Shown here one piece after another: positions 26,931 through 34,835 of a DNA stretch of 64,000 nucleotides. The number at the start of each line of letters is the position of its first letter. Position 1 is the stretch's first letter. The stretch lies in NCBI RefSeq assembly GCF_004571025.1, contig NZ_SPQT01000011.1, positions 178,022 to 242,021 on the forward strand. The letters run 5' to 3'. The notes below the pieces were generated by a model, which was given only the letters and a program-made list of their open reading frames with translations, had not been told where the DNA came from and did not search any database. A program made the translations under genes and the position numbers. This DNA comes from Bradyrhizobium niftali (lineage in GTDB: Bacteria > Pseudomonadota > Alphaproteobacteria > Rhizobiales > Xanthobacteraceae).

Positions 26931-27234
26931 GTGACCTCGTACCAATGCGAACATATGGGACACTCCGCTGCCAACCTTGTCTGAAGGTTGCGCAGGAACA
27001 CGAATGTGTCGGTTCGCGGGCGAGGCGTTGTAATTTTACAAGAAGTCGGGGGACGCTATCGCGCGGATCGGCAACAGGTGCACGGCCGGACGCATCGCGG
27101 CGCGATCGGCTGCGGCGTGTTGCTTGAAATCTGGCGTCAGGAGATCGATTGCGGGCACATCTTGTGCCGTCATATCCGCCGTCATGGCGGAGACCGTGCT
27201 CCCTTGGGAGCACGGCCGATTTCGAAGCCGCGGC
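26931..27234. promoter_or_regulatory. fliF upstream region with two dyads
   Basis: About 300 bp between fliF and the flagellin gene. CAACCTT-GTCTG-AAGGTTG (26972-26990) is a 7-bp dyad about 42 bp upstream of the fliF start, and TTGTAATTTTACAA (27028-27041) has 6-bp arms around two bases. In Brucella the FtcR regulator acts at the fliF upstream region, so these are candidate sites for the regulator at 9013-9783. The link is inference. Confidence 0.45.
27194..27215 (-). terminator. hairpin downstream of the second flagellin gene
   Basis: CCGTGCTCCC and its exact complement flank TT, 19 bp after the flagellin stop codon. The stem is strong, but no U-run follows on the minus strand, so it may act as a 3'-end stabiliser or a weak terminator. 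Confidence 0.5.
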
Positions 27235-28182
27235 TTAGCGGAACAGCGACAGGATGCTCTGGCTGTTCGCGTTGGCGATCGAGAGCGCCTGAACGCCGAG
27301 CTGCTGCTGGGTTTGTAGCGCCTGCAGGCGCGTCGATTCCGCGTTCATATCGGCGTCGACGAGCTGGCCGACACCGCGGTCGACGGAGTCCATCAGGGTC
27401 TTGACGAATTCCGTGTTGGTCGCGAGGCGGTTCTTGACGGCACCGAGATTGGCGGCGGCCGATGCCACCGTGTTGATCGCAGTGGTGACCTGCGCAATGT
27501 AGGCATCGAGCGTGGCCTGGTTCGCCGCCGAGTCGGTCAGCGCACTGATGCTCATGTTGTCGACCGACGCGAAACCGGTCGTGCTGTTGCCGGTCACCGT
27601 ATCCAGGATGCCCGTCTGGGTTGCGCCGCCGGTGGTGTAGAGCGCGTAGCTGGCGGTCGTCACCGTGATGGAGCCGATGGTGGGCGTACCGCCGACACGC
27701 GAGTACGACGACACGAGGTTGAAGCTCGTCGGCGTGGCCGAGGAACCGGTCGAGGTGTTGATGCTCAGCCAGTTGATTCCGTTGAAGGTCGCCGAGTTGG
27801 CCTTGAGCTTCATGTCCTGCTGGATCTGGGTGATGTCAGCCTGGATCTTGGTGCGGTCGATGCCGGCGGTCTTGGCTTCGACCAGCAGCGCCTGAAGCTT
27901 GGTCAGACCGCCGGTCTTGTCGCCGATAACCGAGGTCAGAGCGGTATATTCGGTGTCGACGGTCGCGGACGACAGACCGAGCGAGTCGGAGATGGCGGAG
28001 AGCGCGGCGTTGTCGGAACGCATCGACGTCGCGATCGACCAGTAGGCAGCGTTGTCCGAAGCGGTCGAGACACGTTGACCGGTCGAGATCCGGTTCTGCG
28101 TGGTCGCGAGCTGCGAGCTGACGTTGCGGAGGGTCTGCAGCGCGGTCATTGCAGACGAGTTGGTGAGCAGACTAGAACCCAT
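27235..28182 (-). CDS. lafA: lateral-type flagellin (second of tandem pair)
   Basis: 315 aa from the ATG at 28182 (MGSSLLTNSSAMTALQTLR), preceded by AAAGGGAC. The N-terminal D0/D1 (RNVSSQLATTQNRISTGQRVSTASDNAAYW) and C-terminal D0 (QQQLGVQALSIANANSQSILSLFR) are classical flagellin ends; the middle (~residues 140-230) is a short variable domain. The size (about 32 kDa) fits the lateral flagellins of Bradyrhizobium, not the much larger subpolar flagellins. It is a near copy of the gene at 28459-29400 and keeps the same structured leader. Confidence 0.9.
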   Translation of the reverse strand: MGSSLLTNSSAMTALQTLRNVSSQLATTQNRISTGQRVSTASDNAAYWSIATSMRSDNAALSAISDSLGLSSATVDTEYTALTSVIGDKTGGLTKLQALLVEAKTAGIDRTKIQADITQIQQDMKLKANSATFNGINWLSINTSTGSSATPTSFNLVSSYSRVGGTPTIGSITVTTASYALYTTGGATQTGILDTVTGNSTTGFASVDNMSISALTDSAANQATLDAYIAQVTTAINTVASAAANLGAVKNRLATNTEFVKTLMDSVDRGVGQLVDADMNAESTRLQALQTQQQLGVQALSIANANSQSILSLFR

Positions 28183-28266
28183 TTTGATGTCCCTTTGAAG
28201 ATTGAATTGTGTTTGGGGGACATACCGGGCTTGCACCGGTACGACAGGGCGGCGTCATGCCTTTGG
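28183..28266 (-). promoter_or_regulatory. structured flagellin leader (5' UTR) with anti-Shine-Dalgarno pairing
   Basis: On the minus strand TACCGG (28236-28241) and CCGGTA (28223-28228) enclose a 7-nt loop. ATGTCCC (28217-28223) then complements GGGACAT (28187-28193), which overlaps the ribosome site AAAGGGAC. The block 28216-28266 matches the leader of the other flagellin (29439-29489) at 46 of 51 positions. The role as an FlbT-responsive or self-inhibiting leader is inference. Confidence 0.6.
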
Positions 28267-28404
28267 GCCGCGGAAATGCGGTGAAGGGCCCAACCTGTCG
28301 TAGCGGAGAGGTTACCCGCCGAAGCTTGTGCGAGGCTTGTGGCTCTGTGACCCCGCTGCAACAGCGGGGCAGGATCATGGCGTGGACGCAGCGTCACGCC
28401 AGAC

Positions 28405-28438
28405 AAAAAAGGGCCGCGCTTCGCGAGAAGCGCGGCCC
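28405..28438 (-). terminator. rho-independent terminator of the first flagellin gene
   Basis: GGGCCGCGCTTC and its perfect complement form a 12-bp stem around a 4-nt loop (28411-28438), followed on the minus strand by six U residues (28405-28410). It is about 20 bp after the flagellin stop codon. This is the cleanest intrinsic terminator in the window and makes the two flagellin genes separate transcripts. Confidence 0.92.
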
Positions 28439-28458
28439 TCCCCCAGACGAGTTGAGGT

Positions 28459-29400
28459 TTAGCGGAACAGCGACAGGATGCTCTGGCTGCTGTTGTTGGC
28501 GATCGAGAGCGCCTGCACACCGAGCTGCTGCTGGACCTGGAGGGCCGCAAGGCGGGTGGACTCCTTGTTCATGTCGGCGTCGACGAGCTGGCCGATACCG
28601 CGGTCCACGGAGTCCATCAGGGACTGGACGAATTCCGTGTTGGTCGAGAGGCGGTTCTTGACGGCACCGAGATTGGCGGCGGCCGATGCCACCGAGTTGA
28701 TCGCAGTGGTGACCTGCTTGATGTAGCCATCGAGCGTGGTCTGGTCAGCCGCCGAGTCGGTCAGCGCGCCGATGGCGATCGTGTCGACCGACGCAGCGGT
28801 CGAGCCGGTGCCGGTCACCGTGTCCAGGATGCCGGTCTTGGTTGCGCCGCCGGTGGTATAGAGCGCGTAGTTGGCGGTCGTCACGGTGATGGAGCCGATG
28901 GTGGGCGTACCGCCGACGCGCGAGTACGACGACACGAGGTTGAAGCTCGTCGGCGTGGCCGTGGACGAGCTCGAGGTGTCGATGCTCAGCCAGTTGATGC
29001 CGTTGAAGGTCGCCGCACCGGCTGTGGACTTCAGCTGCTGCTGGATCTGGGTGATGTCAGCCTGGATCTTGGTGCGATCGACACCGGCGGTCTTGGCTTC
29101 GACCAGCAGCGCCTGGAGCTTGGTCAGACCGGAGGTGCTATCGCCGATAGCCGTGGTCAGAGCGGTGTATTCGGTGTCGACGGTCGCGGCCGACAGACCG
29201 AGCGAGTCGGAGACCGCAGCGAGCGCGGCGTTGTCGGAGCGCATCGACGTCGCGATCGACCAGTAGGCGGCGTTGTCCGAAGCGGTCGAGACGCGCTGGC
29301 CGGTCGAGATGCGGTTCTGCGTGGTGGAGAGCTGCGAGCTGACAGACCGGAGGGTCTGGAGCGCGGTCATGGCGGTCGAGTTCGTAAGCAGGCTTGACAT
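28459..29400 (-). CDS. lafA: lateral-type flagellin (first of tandem pair)
   Basis: 313 aa. The start MSSLLTNSTAMTALQTLRSVSSQLSTTQNRISTGQ and the end QQQLGVQALSIANNSSQSILSLFR are the helices that polymerise in the filament core. It differs from the neighbouring copy mainly in scattered central residues and carries no long insertion. AAAGGGAC lies upstream of the ATG and is base-paired in the predicted leader. It has its own leader and a strong terminator, so expression can be tuned separately from the second copy. Exported by the flagellar T3SS. Confidence 0.9.
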   Translation of the reverse strand: MSSLLTNSTAMTALQTLRSVSSQLSTTQNRISTGQRVSTASDNAAYWSIATSMRSDNAALAAVSDSLGLSAATVDTEYTALTTAIGDSTSGLTKLQALLVEAKTAGVDRTKIQADITQIQQQLKSTAGAATFNGINWLSIDTSSSSTATPTSFNLVSSYSRVGGTPTIGSITVTTANYALYTTGGATKTGILDTVTGTGSTAASVDTIAIGALTDSAADQTTLDGYIKQVTTAINSVASAAANLGAVKNRLSTNTEFVQSLMDSVDRGIGQLVDADMNKESTRLAALQVQQQLGVQALSIANNSSQSILSLFR

Positions 29401-29489
29401 TGCGAATGTCCCTTTATGTACGCGTTACATTTTCACGAGGGGACATACCGGGCTTTCACCGGTACGGAGGGGCGGCATCATGCCTTTGG
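29401..29489 (-). promoter_or_regulatory. structured flagellin leader (5' UTR) with anti-Shine-Dalgarno pairing
   Basis: Same architecture as the other flagellin leader: TACCGG/CCGGTA arms at 29459-29464 and 29446-29451 around a 7-nt loop, then ATGTCCC (29440-29446) complementary to GGGACAT (29406-29412) over the ribosome site. The 27 nt between the pairing arms differ from the 23 nt of the other copy, while both arms are retained. Confidence 0.6.
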
Positions 29490-29552
29490 ACTGATGTGGG
29501 TGGGGTCCAACCCGCCGTGACGCATTGCTAGCACGCGAAGTCTTGCCGCCAG

Positions 29553-29581
29553 ATTAAGGTTGGCTTGAATTCCGCTGTGAA
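29553..29581 (-). promoter_or_regulatory. weak candidate promoter for the first flagellin gene
   Basis: On the minus strand TTCACA (29576-29581) and CTTAAT (29553-29558) are 17 bp apart, just upstream of the conserved leader block. The match to a sigma70-like promoter is only moderate and the sigma factor used is unknown. Confidence 0.25.
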
Positions 29582-29604
29582 ATCATATGGTTAACATTAC
29601 CCGC

Positions 29605-29640
29605 CGCTAACCATAAGCGGGTACTTCTCGCTAACCATAA
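29605..29640. promoter_or_regulatory. two 12-bp direct repeats upstream of the flagellin promoter region
   Basis: CGCTAACCATAA occurs exactly at 29605-29616 and 29629-29640, 24 bp apart start to start, in the 264-bp gap between fliP and the first flagellin. A related GGTTAAC lies at 29589-29595. Direct repeats are the usual targets of OmpR-type regulators, so binding by the LafR/FtcR-like protein is possible. Confidence 0.45.
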
Positions 29641-29664
29641 CCGGCCGGCCGGCGATCGCCGCTG

Positions 29665-30405
29665 CTACGAGAACGACCGCACCAGTCCGGAGGCCAGCAG
29701 GTTCCAGCCGTCGATCAGCACGAAGAACAGCATCTTGAACGGCAATGCGATAATCGTCGGCGGCAGCATCATCATGCCCATCGACATGGTCAGCGTCGCC
29801 ACGATCATGTCGATGACGAGGAACGGCAGCATGATGAGGAATCCGATCTCGAACGAGCGCCTGAGCTCGGAGATCATGAAGGCCGGAATGATGACGCGCA
29901 AATCGATGCGCTTGTCGTCGAACTTCTTGCGGAAGCTCTCCGCGGCGAGCGCCTCGAAGGTCTGGAGATCCTTGTCGCGGACATGCGCCAGCATGAACTC
30001 GCGGAACGGATCGGTGATCTTCAGATAAGCCTCTTCCTCCGAGATCTCGTTCTTCATGAGCGGCTGGACGCCGGTCTCCCAGGCGCGGTCGAAGGTCGGC
30101 GCCATCACGTAGAACGTCATGAATAGCGCGAGGCTGACCAGCACCAGATTGGCCGGCGTGGTCTGGAGGCCGAGGCCGGAGCGCAGGAACGACAGCGCGA
30201 CCGCAAACCGCGTGAAGCTCGTCACCATGATGAGCAGTCCCGGCGCCACCGACAGCACCGTGATCAGCGCCATCAGCTGGATGATGCGGCCGCTGGTCGA
30301 GCCGTTTCCGGGCGGCAGCAGCGAGTTGAGGTCCGGAATCTGGGCGAATGCCATCTCGGGCAGCACCGCCAGAATCAACGCGAGCAGCAGGACTCTCAAT
30401 TTCAC
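29665..30405 (-). CDS. fliP: flagellar export gate protein FliP
   Basis: 246 aa. A cleavable signal peptide (MKLRVLLLALILAVLPEMAFAQ), as in most FliP proteins, is followed by four transmembrane helices. The conserved stretch is LITVLSVAPGLLIMVTSFTRFAVALSFLRSGLGLQTTPANLVL, and the FliP/SpaP signatures ELRRSFEIGFLIMLPFLVIDM and SMGMMMLPP are also present. It forms the core of the export gate with FliQ and FliR, which are encoded in the other unit. It is the last gene of the motA-fliP unit and overlaps fliL by 4 nt. Confidence 0.96.
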   Translation of the reverse strand: MKLRVLLLALILAVLPEMAFAQIPDLNSLLPPGNGSTSGRIIQLMALITVLSVAPGLLIMVTSFTRFAVALSFLRSGLGLQTTPANLVLVSLALFMTFYVMAPTFDRAWETGVQPLMKNEISEEEAYLKITDPFREFMLAHVRDKDLQTFEALAAESFRKKFDDKRIDLRVIIPAFMISELRRSFEIGFLIMLPFLVIDMIVATLTMSMGMMMLPPTIIALPFKMLFFVLIDGWNLLASGLVRSFS

Positions 30406-30845
30406 TGAATCACCAACGTCTCAATGATCAATTCGCGCACCTTGCCCGAAGAGCGGACATTGGCGCGTTCGGCGAGGTCGTCGCGCAGATGCTGGAGCCC
30501 GCGCGATCCCTCGAACTGCGTGACCGAGGCCGACCGCAGATAGGTGACGATGTCCTCGCTGATATGGGCGGCCAGGATGCCGGCGTCCTCGTCGCTCATG
30601 CTCTCGGTCACCATGGAGGCCTCGACACGGGCCCAGTTGTTGGCCGGCGCGCCGAGATTGGTCACGATCGGGGACAGTTTTCGAAGCCGCGCGCTGCCGG
30701 CGTAGCTCGACGCAAGCGGCGGCGGCGTGGCGCTCTTCTTCGCGTCGGCGACGCGCTCGGCGGCCGCAAACAGATGCAGGCCGGCAAGGGCACCGGCACC
30801 GATCGCGACCAGGGTCAGCGCCAAAATGGCGGCAATCAGGCGCAT
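30402..30845 (-). CDS. fliL: flagellar stator-associated protein FliL
   Basis: 147 aa. An N-terminal anchor (MRLIAAILALTLVAIGAGALAGLHLF) precedes a periplasmic domain ending GKVRELIIETLVIQ, the strand characteristic of FliL, which rings the stator and increases torque. The middle helix SDEDAGILAAHISEDIVTYLRS also fits. It is placed between flgH and fliP as in other rhizobia. In Bradyrhizobium the lateral FliL is reported to support swimming. Confidence 0.87.
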   Translation of the reverse strand: MRLIAAILALTLVAIGAGALAGLHLFAAAERVADAKKSATPPPLASSYAGSARLRKLSPIVTNLGAPANNWARVEASMVTESMSDEDAGILAAHISEDIVTYLRSASVTQFEGSRGLQHLRDDLAERANVRSSGKVRELIIETLVIQ

Positions 30846-30887
30846 CGCGTCCCCTGCCCTCGCGACGCGGCCCGGCCGGCGCGAACC

Positions 30888-31583
30888 TCAGAACGGTGCC
30901 ACGGCGTCATAGATCCGATGTCCCCATCCAGGCTGCTGCACATCCGACAGATTTCCGCGACCACCATAGGATACGCGCGCCTCCGCGATCTTCTCGTAGG
31001 AGATCGTGTTGGTTCGCGAGATGTCGCGCGGACGCACGATGCCGCCGACATTGAGCACGCGCATCTCGGTGTTGACGCGGAACTCCTGCGAGCCGCTGAT
31101 CATCATATTGCCGTTCGGCAACACGTCGGTGACGATCGCGGCGATGGACAGCTTGATGTCCTCGGTGCGATCGATCTGGCCGTTGCCCTTGACTTGGGTG
31201 TTGGTGCTGAGGTTGGCGGTGGCCTGGCCCTTGTCGGCCCATCCGGCGACGTCCATCAGCCAGTCGAGCCCGAACTTGATCTGCGAATCGCGCGAGCGGT
31301 CGGTCTTGTTGTCGAGCTTGGCCTTGTCCTGCATCGAGATGATCACCGTCACGACGTCGCCGGTGCGCCGGGCACGGGGATCGCGATAGAGATCGGTGCC
31401 GTCGTCCCAGGTCGAGCGATAGCTGACCGGCGTACGCACGCGGGGCGTCACCGGGATCGGGTCGGCCTGGCTCCGCAGGCCGCTGCCGACCGGCGACAAT
31501 CGCGGACCGGTCAGGACTTCCGCCGGATCACCGACGCATCCGGCAAGCATCAAGAGCGGCAGGATGAGGATCAGATTCTTCAT
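30888..31583 (-). CDS. flgH: flagellar L-ring lipoprotein FlgH
   Basis: 231 aa. A lipobox LMLAGC with the acylated Cys16 directs it to the outer membrane. The conserved FlgH core is visible: LYRDPRARRTGDVVTVIISMQDKAKLDNKT, then ANLSTNTQVKGNGQIDRTEDIKLSIAAIVTDVLPNGNMMISG and VNTEMRVLNVGGIVRPRDI. It forms the L ring with the P-ring protein FlgI. It begins immediately after the motE stop, with no gap. Confidence 0.95.
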   Translation of the reverse strand: MKNLILILPLLMLAGCVGDPAEVLTGPRLSPVGSGLRSQADPIPVTPRVRTPVSYRSTWDDGTDLYRDPRARRTGDVVTVIISMQDKAKLDNKTDRSRDSQIKFGLDWLMDVAGWADKGQATANLSTNTQVKGNGQIDRTEDIKLSIAAIVTDVLPNGNMMISGSQEFRVNTEMRVLNVGGIVRPRDISRTNTISYEKIAEARVSYGGRGNLSDVQQPGWGHRIYDAVAPF

Positions 31584-32345
31584 CTACTTCGTCTTTCCGT
31601 CATCCACGCGGCGCATTCCGCCGAGCAGGTCGGCGAGGTGCGCGGCGCGCGCCGTATCCATCTCGTTGAAGATCGCGCTCGAGCTCCTCGGGCTGAGCTT
31701 GGCGAGCACGGCGGCGGCGGTCTCGTCCGCCATGCCGGCGATCTGGGTGGCGGCAGCATCCGGCTTCATGCGCGAATAGATCTCGACGACCTGCGCCTCG
31801 GCCTTCTTCAGGAAGTCGTCGCGCAGCGCCATCCACTTCTCGTATTCGGCGCGTTTGGCCTCGACCTCTGCGATGCGCTCGCGGAGCTGGTTCTCGGCCT
31901 TTTCCAGCTCCTTGAGCTGCCAGGCCAATCTCGCATCGACGGCGGGATCGGCCACGTTGCTGCAGAACAGGGCGATCTCGTTGTCCGCGGTCGCAGCGGC
32001 CTGCGGCGGTGCGGGCTTTGGCGGCGCCGTGACGCTGCCGGGCTTGGCCGGACGTACGGGCGCGGGTGCAGGCGCCGGTGCAGGCGTCTCGGAAGCCGGC
32101 ACCGCACCGGTGATCGCCGGTCCGGTATCTTCGGCCGCCCATGCCGTCGCCCGGATGGACGCGATGTCGCCCGCGACCGGCGCGCGCGGCTTCTGCGGTC
32201 CGGGCGCGCGGGCACGCGCGAAGGAGAGCAGGTTGAGCGGCTTCGACGACTTGGCCTCATCCAGCGCCAGCACGGGCGAAGCGCCCGCGAGCGCCGCGGC
32301 CGCGACCAGGAGGAGGAGTTTGGCTTTGTGATCCAGCTTCAGCAT
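31584..32345 (-). CDS. motE: MotC chaperone-like protein MotE
   Basis: 253 aa from the ATG at 32345 (MLKLDHKAKLLLLVAAAALAGASPVLA, signal peptide). An Ala/Pro-rich linker (~residues 60-120) leads to a coiled coil (WQLKELEKAENQLRERIAEVEAKRAEYEKW) and a C-terminal MgtE-N-like helical domain (RMKPDAAATQIAGMADETAAAVLAKLSPRSSSAIFNEM). In Sinorhizobium MotE is the periplasmic chaperone of MotC. It lies in a different transcription unit from motC, between flgI and flgH. Confidence 0.82.
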   Translation of the reverse strand: MLKLDHKAKLLLLVAAAALAGASPVLALDEAKSSKPLNLLSFARARAPGPQKPRAPVAGDIASIRATAWAAEDTGPAITGAVPASETPAPAPAPAPVRPAKPGSVTAPPKPAPPQAAATADNEIALFCSNVADPAVDARLAWQLKELEKAENQLRERIAEVEAKRAEYEKWMALRDDFLKKAEAQVVEIYSRMKPDAAATQIAGMADETAAAVLAKLSPRSSSAIFNEMDTARAAHLADLLGGMRRVDDGKTK

Positions 32346-32412
32346 CGGGCCGCGTGCGATTCTCGGTCGAGACCTCAGCATTGGGCGACCAAGCTTGCCC
32401 GACGCTTATGCA

Positions 32413-33543
32413 TCATTGGACGATGACGTCGGCCTGGAGCGCGCCGGCCGTCTTGATCGCCTGGAGGATCGCGATGATGCCTGATGGCTTGAGGCCGATC
32501 TGGTTCAGCCCGCGCACCAGGCGCTGGAGATCGACACCGCTCAGGATCGCCACCTGCGAGCCGGCCTCGTTGGCCTCGACCACGGTCTGCGGAACGACCA
32601 CGGTCTGCCCGCGCGAGAACGGCGCCGGCTGCGACACCACGGGCATCTCGGTGACGCGGACCGTCAGATTGCCGTGCGTCACCGCGACCGTCGATATCCG
32701 CACGTCCCGTCCGATCACCACCGTGCCGGTGCGCTCGTTGATCACGACCCGCGCCGGCGTGTCCGGCTCGACCGTCAGTTCGCCGATTTCGGCGAGGAAG
32801 CGCACCGGACCGATATGGCGCGGCTTCGACAAGACGATGGTGCGGTAGTCGCGCTCGAAGGCGATCTGCGCGCGATAGCGGCCGCCGGCGTAGCGGTTGA
32901 TCGCATCGAGGATGCGCGTTGCGGTGACGAAGTCCGGGTTCTTGAGCTCCAGCACCAGGAATTCCATCTCATGGAGGCTTCCCTGCACCTCTCGCTCGAC
33001 CAGCGCGCCGTTCGGAATGCGGCCCGCGGTCGGGGTGCCCTGGCTGACGTTCTGCGCCTGACCTCCCACGCTGTAGCCGGCGACCGTGACCGCGCCTTGT
33101 GCCACCGCATAGACCGCACCGTCCGCCGCGCGCAGCGACGTCATCACCAGCGTGCCGCCGAGCAGCGAGGTCGCATCGCCGAGCGACGACACCGTCACGT
33201 CCATCCGCTCGCCCGCCCCGATCGAAGGTTGCAGGTCCGCGGTCACCATCACGGCCGCGACGTTGCGCGTGCGCAGGGTGGTCGGACGCGCGGGATTGGT
33301 GGTGCTCGTGGTCTCGTTCCTGACATTGATGCCCATGTTCTCGAGCATCGATTGCAGGGACTGCTCCGTGAACGGAGCGTTGCGGAGCGTGTCGCCGGTG
33401 CCGTTCAGACCGATGACGAGGCCGTAGCCGATGATCTGGTTTTCGCGCAGCCCCTTGATGTCCGCGATGTCCTTGATGCGGACGGCGGCCTGGGCGCTGG
33501 CGGCGGAAACGATAAGGACGAGCGCAAGCAGGAGCCTGGTCAT
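32413..33543 (-). CDS. flgI: flagellar P-ring protein FlgI
   Basis: 376 aa. A signal peptide (MTRLLLALVLIVSAASAQA) is followed by the invariant VRIKDIADIKGLRENQIIGYGLVIGLNGTGD and, further on, NVAAVMVTADLQPSIGAGERMDVTVSSLGDATSLLGGTL. The C-terminus (VDLQRLVRGLNQIGLKPSGIIAILQAIKTAGALQADV) is also canonical. It polymerises around the rod in the periplasm. It overlaps flgA by 4 nt. Confidence 0.97.
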   Translation of the reverse strand: MTRLLLALVLIVSAASAQAAVRIKDIADIKGLRENQIIGYGLVIGLNGTGDTLRNAPFTEQSLQSMLENMGINVRNETTSTTNPARPTTLRTRNVAAVMVTADLQPSIGAGERMDVTVSSLGDATSLLGGTLVMTSLRAADGAVYAVAQGAVTVAGYSVGGQAQNVSQGTPTAGRIPNGALVEREVQGSLHEMEFLVLELKNPDFVTATRILDAINRYAGGRYRAQIAFERDYRTIVLSKPRHIGPVRFLAEIGELTVEPDTPARVVINERTGTVVIGRDVRISTVAVTHGNLTVRVTEMPVVSQPAPFSRGQTVVVPQTVVEANEAGSQVAILSGVDLQRLVRGLNQIGLKPSGIIAILQAIKTAGALQADVIVQ

Positions 33544-34016
33544 GATCCGTCCACGACCTTGACGGTGCCGTCCGGCTGGACGACGCCCCTGATGATCACG
33601 CCGGTGTCGGTGTTTCGCACCGGAATCAGCGCGCCGGCGGCGCCCGATTGCATCGCCGAGCCGTAGGTGACGATCGACAGGCCGCTGTCTTCGACGACGA
33701 CCTTGACCATGGCGCCGCGGGCGACGGTCCAGGGGTCTTCGACCGAATTGGTCGGGATGGGCTGGCCCGGCAGCAGCGCGCGCCGGGCCATGCGGCCGAC
33801 CAGGACCTGTCGTCCTTCGATGAACATGGCGACGCCGAGCAGGTTCGGCGCGAAGGCGCGCTCCGTGATCATGTCGTCCCGGATCAGCTCGCCGGCGCGG
33901 ATCGACACGGCCGGCACGGGAAGCCGCTTCTCCTCGGCCGCAGCAACGCGCGCCGAGACGAGAACCAGCAGCACGGCGGCCAACCCGCGCATGATCAGGC
34001 CCACCCTGTTCAACAT
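33540..34016 (-). CDS. flgA: P-ring assembly chaperone FlgA
   Basis: 158 aa from the ATG at 34016; an alternative at 33992 (MRGLAAVLLVLV) has a somewhat better ribosome site, and both give a signal peptide. The mature part has the SAF domain (LPVPAVSIRAGELIRDDMI, then RRALLPGQPIPTNSV) and the FlgA C-terminal region (VKVVVEDSGLSIVTYGSAMQSGAAGALIPVRNTDTGVIIRGVV). It is a periplasmic chaperone for FlgI, encoded just upstream of it. Confidence 0.9.
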   Translation of the reverse strand: MLNRVGLIMRGLAAVLLVLVSARVAAAEEKRLPVPAVSIRAGELIRDDMITERAFAPNLLGVAMFIEGRQVLVGRMARRALLPGQPIPTNSVEDPWTVARGAMVKVVVEDSGLSIVTYGSAMQSGAAGALIPVRNTDTGVIIRGVVQPDGTVKVVDGS

Positions 34017-34029
34017 GGACACACCGGAA

Positions 34030-34818
34030 CTAGCGAAGGCCCTTCGATACGGTCGAGGCCATTTCATCCGAGGCCTGGATGACCTTGGCATTCATTTCAT
34101 AGGCGCGCTGCGCCGATATCAACTCGGTGATTTCCTTGACCGGATCGACGTTCGAGGCTTCGAGATATTGCTGGTTGATCTTGCCGTAACCGGAATCGCC
34201 CGGCAGGCCGACGACGGGCGTGCCGGACGCCGTCGTCTCGCGGTACAGATTGCTGCCCAGCGGCTCGAGGCCCGCCTCGTTGGCGAAGTTGGCGAGGTTG
34301 AGCTGACCGATTTGCCGCGGGTTCACTTCCGTGTCCAGCTTGGCGAACACCTGCCCGGTCTGGTTCACCGTGACCTGAACAGTGCCCTGCGGGATCGTGA
34401 TCGCGGGATCCAGCAGATAGCCGTCCGTCGTGACGAGCTGGCCGTTAGGATTGGGGCTGAACGCGCCGGCACGGGTGTATTGCACTTCGTTGTTCGGGCC
34501 CAGCACCTGAAACCAGCCGCGGCCGTTGATCGCGAGGTCGTAGGGGTTGCCGGTCTGCGTGAGCGTGCCCTGAATGTGCAGCTTGCGGATCGCCGTCGAC
34601 TTGACGCCGAGGCCGAGATTGGAGCCTTCGGGGATCGGCGACGAACCGTTGACGTTGGCGACGCCCTGCATGCGGTCCATCTGGTAGAACAGATCGGTGA
34701 ATTCCGCCCGCGCCCGCTTGTACGACGTCGAGTTGATGTTGGCGATGTTGTTGGCGATGACTTCGATATTGGTCTGCTGGGCATTCATGCCCGTGGCCGC
34801 AATGGCAAGCGATTTCAC
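34030..34818 (-). CDS. flgG: distal rod protein FlgG
   Basis: 262 aa, the usual FlgG length. The N-terminus MKSLAIAATGMNAQQTNIEVIANNIANINSTSYKRARAEFTDLFYQ and the C-terminus (YLEASNVDPVKEITELISAQRAYEMNAKVIQASDEM) are the rod/hook signatures. VNPRQIGQLNLANFANEAGL in the middle is FlgG-specific. It lies between fliE and flgA with a clear AGGAGT ribosome site. Confidence 0.97.
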   Translation of the reverse strand: MKSLAIAATGMNAQQTNIEVIANNIANINSTSYKRARAEFTDLFYQMDRMQGVANVNGSSPIPEGSNLGLGVKSTAIRKLHIQGTLTQTGNPYDLAINGRGWFQVLGPNNEVQYTRAGAFSPNPNGQLVTTDGYLLDPAITIPQGTVQVTVNQTGQVFAKLDTEVNPRQIGQLNLANFANEAGLEPLGSNLYRETTASGTPVVGLPGDSGYGKINQQYLEASNVDPVKEITELISAQRAYEMNAKVIQASDEMASTVSKGLR

Positions 34819-34835
34819 AATGTGACTCCTTCAGA

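Noticed and set aside
30348..32426. 692-codon open frame on the plus strand antisense to fliL-flgH-motE
   Set aside because: A high-GC antisense frame with Arg/His/Asp-rich nonsense composition; the minus-strand genes are recognisable family members with proper overlaps.
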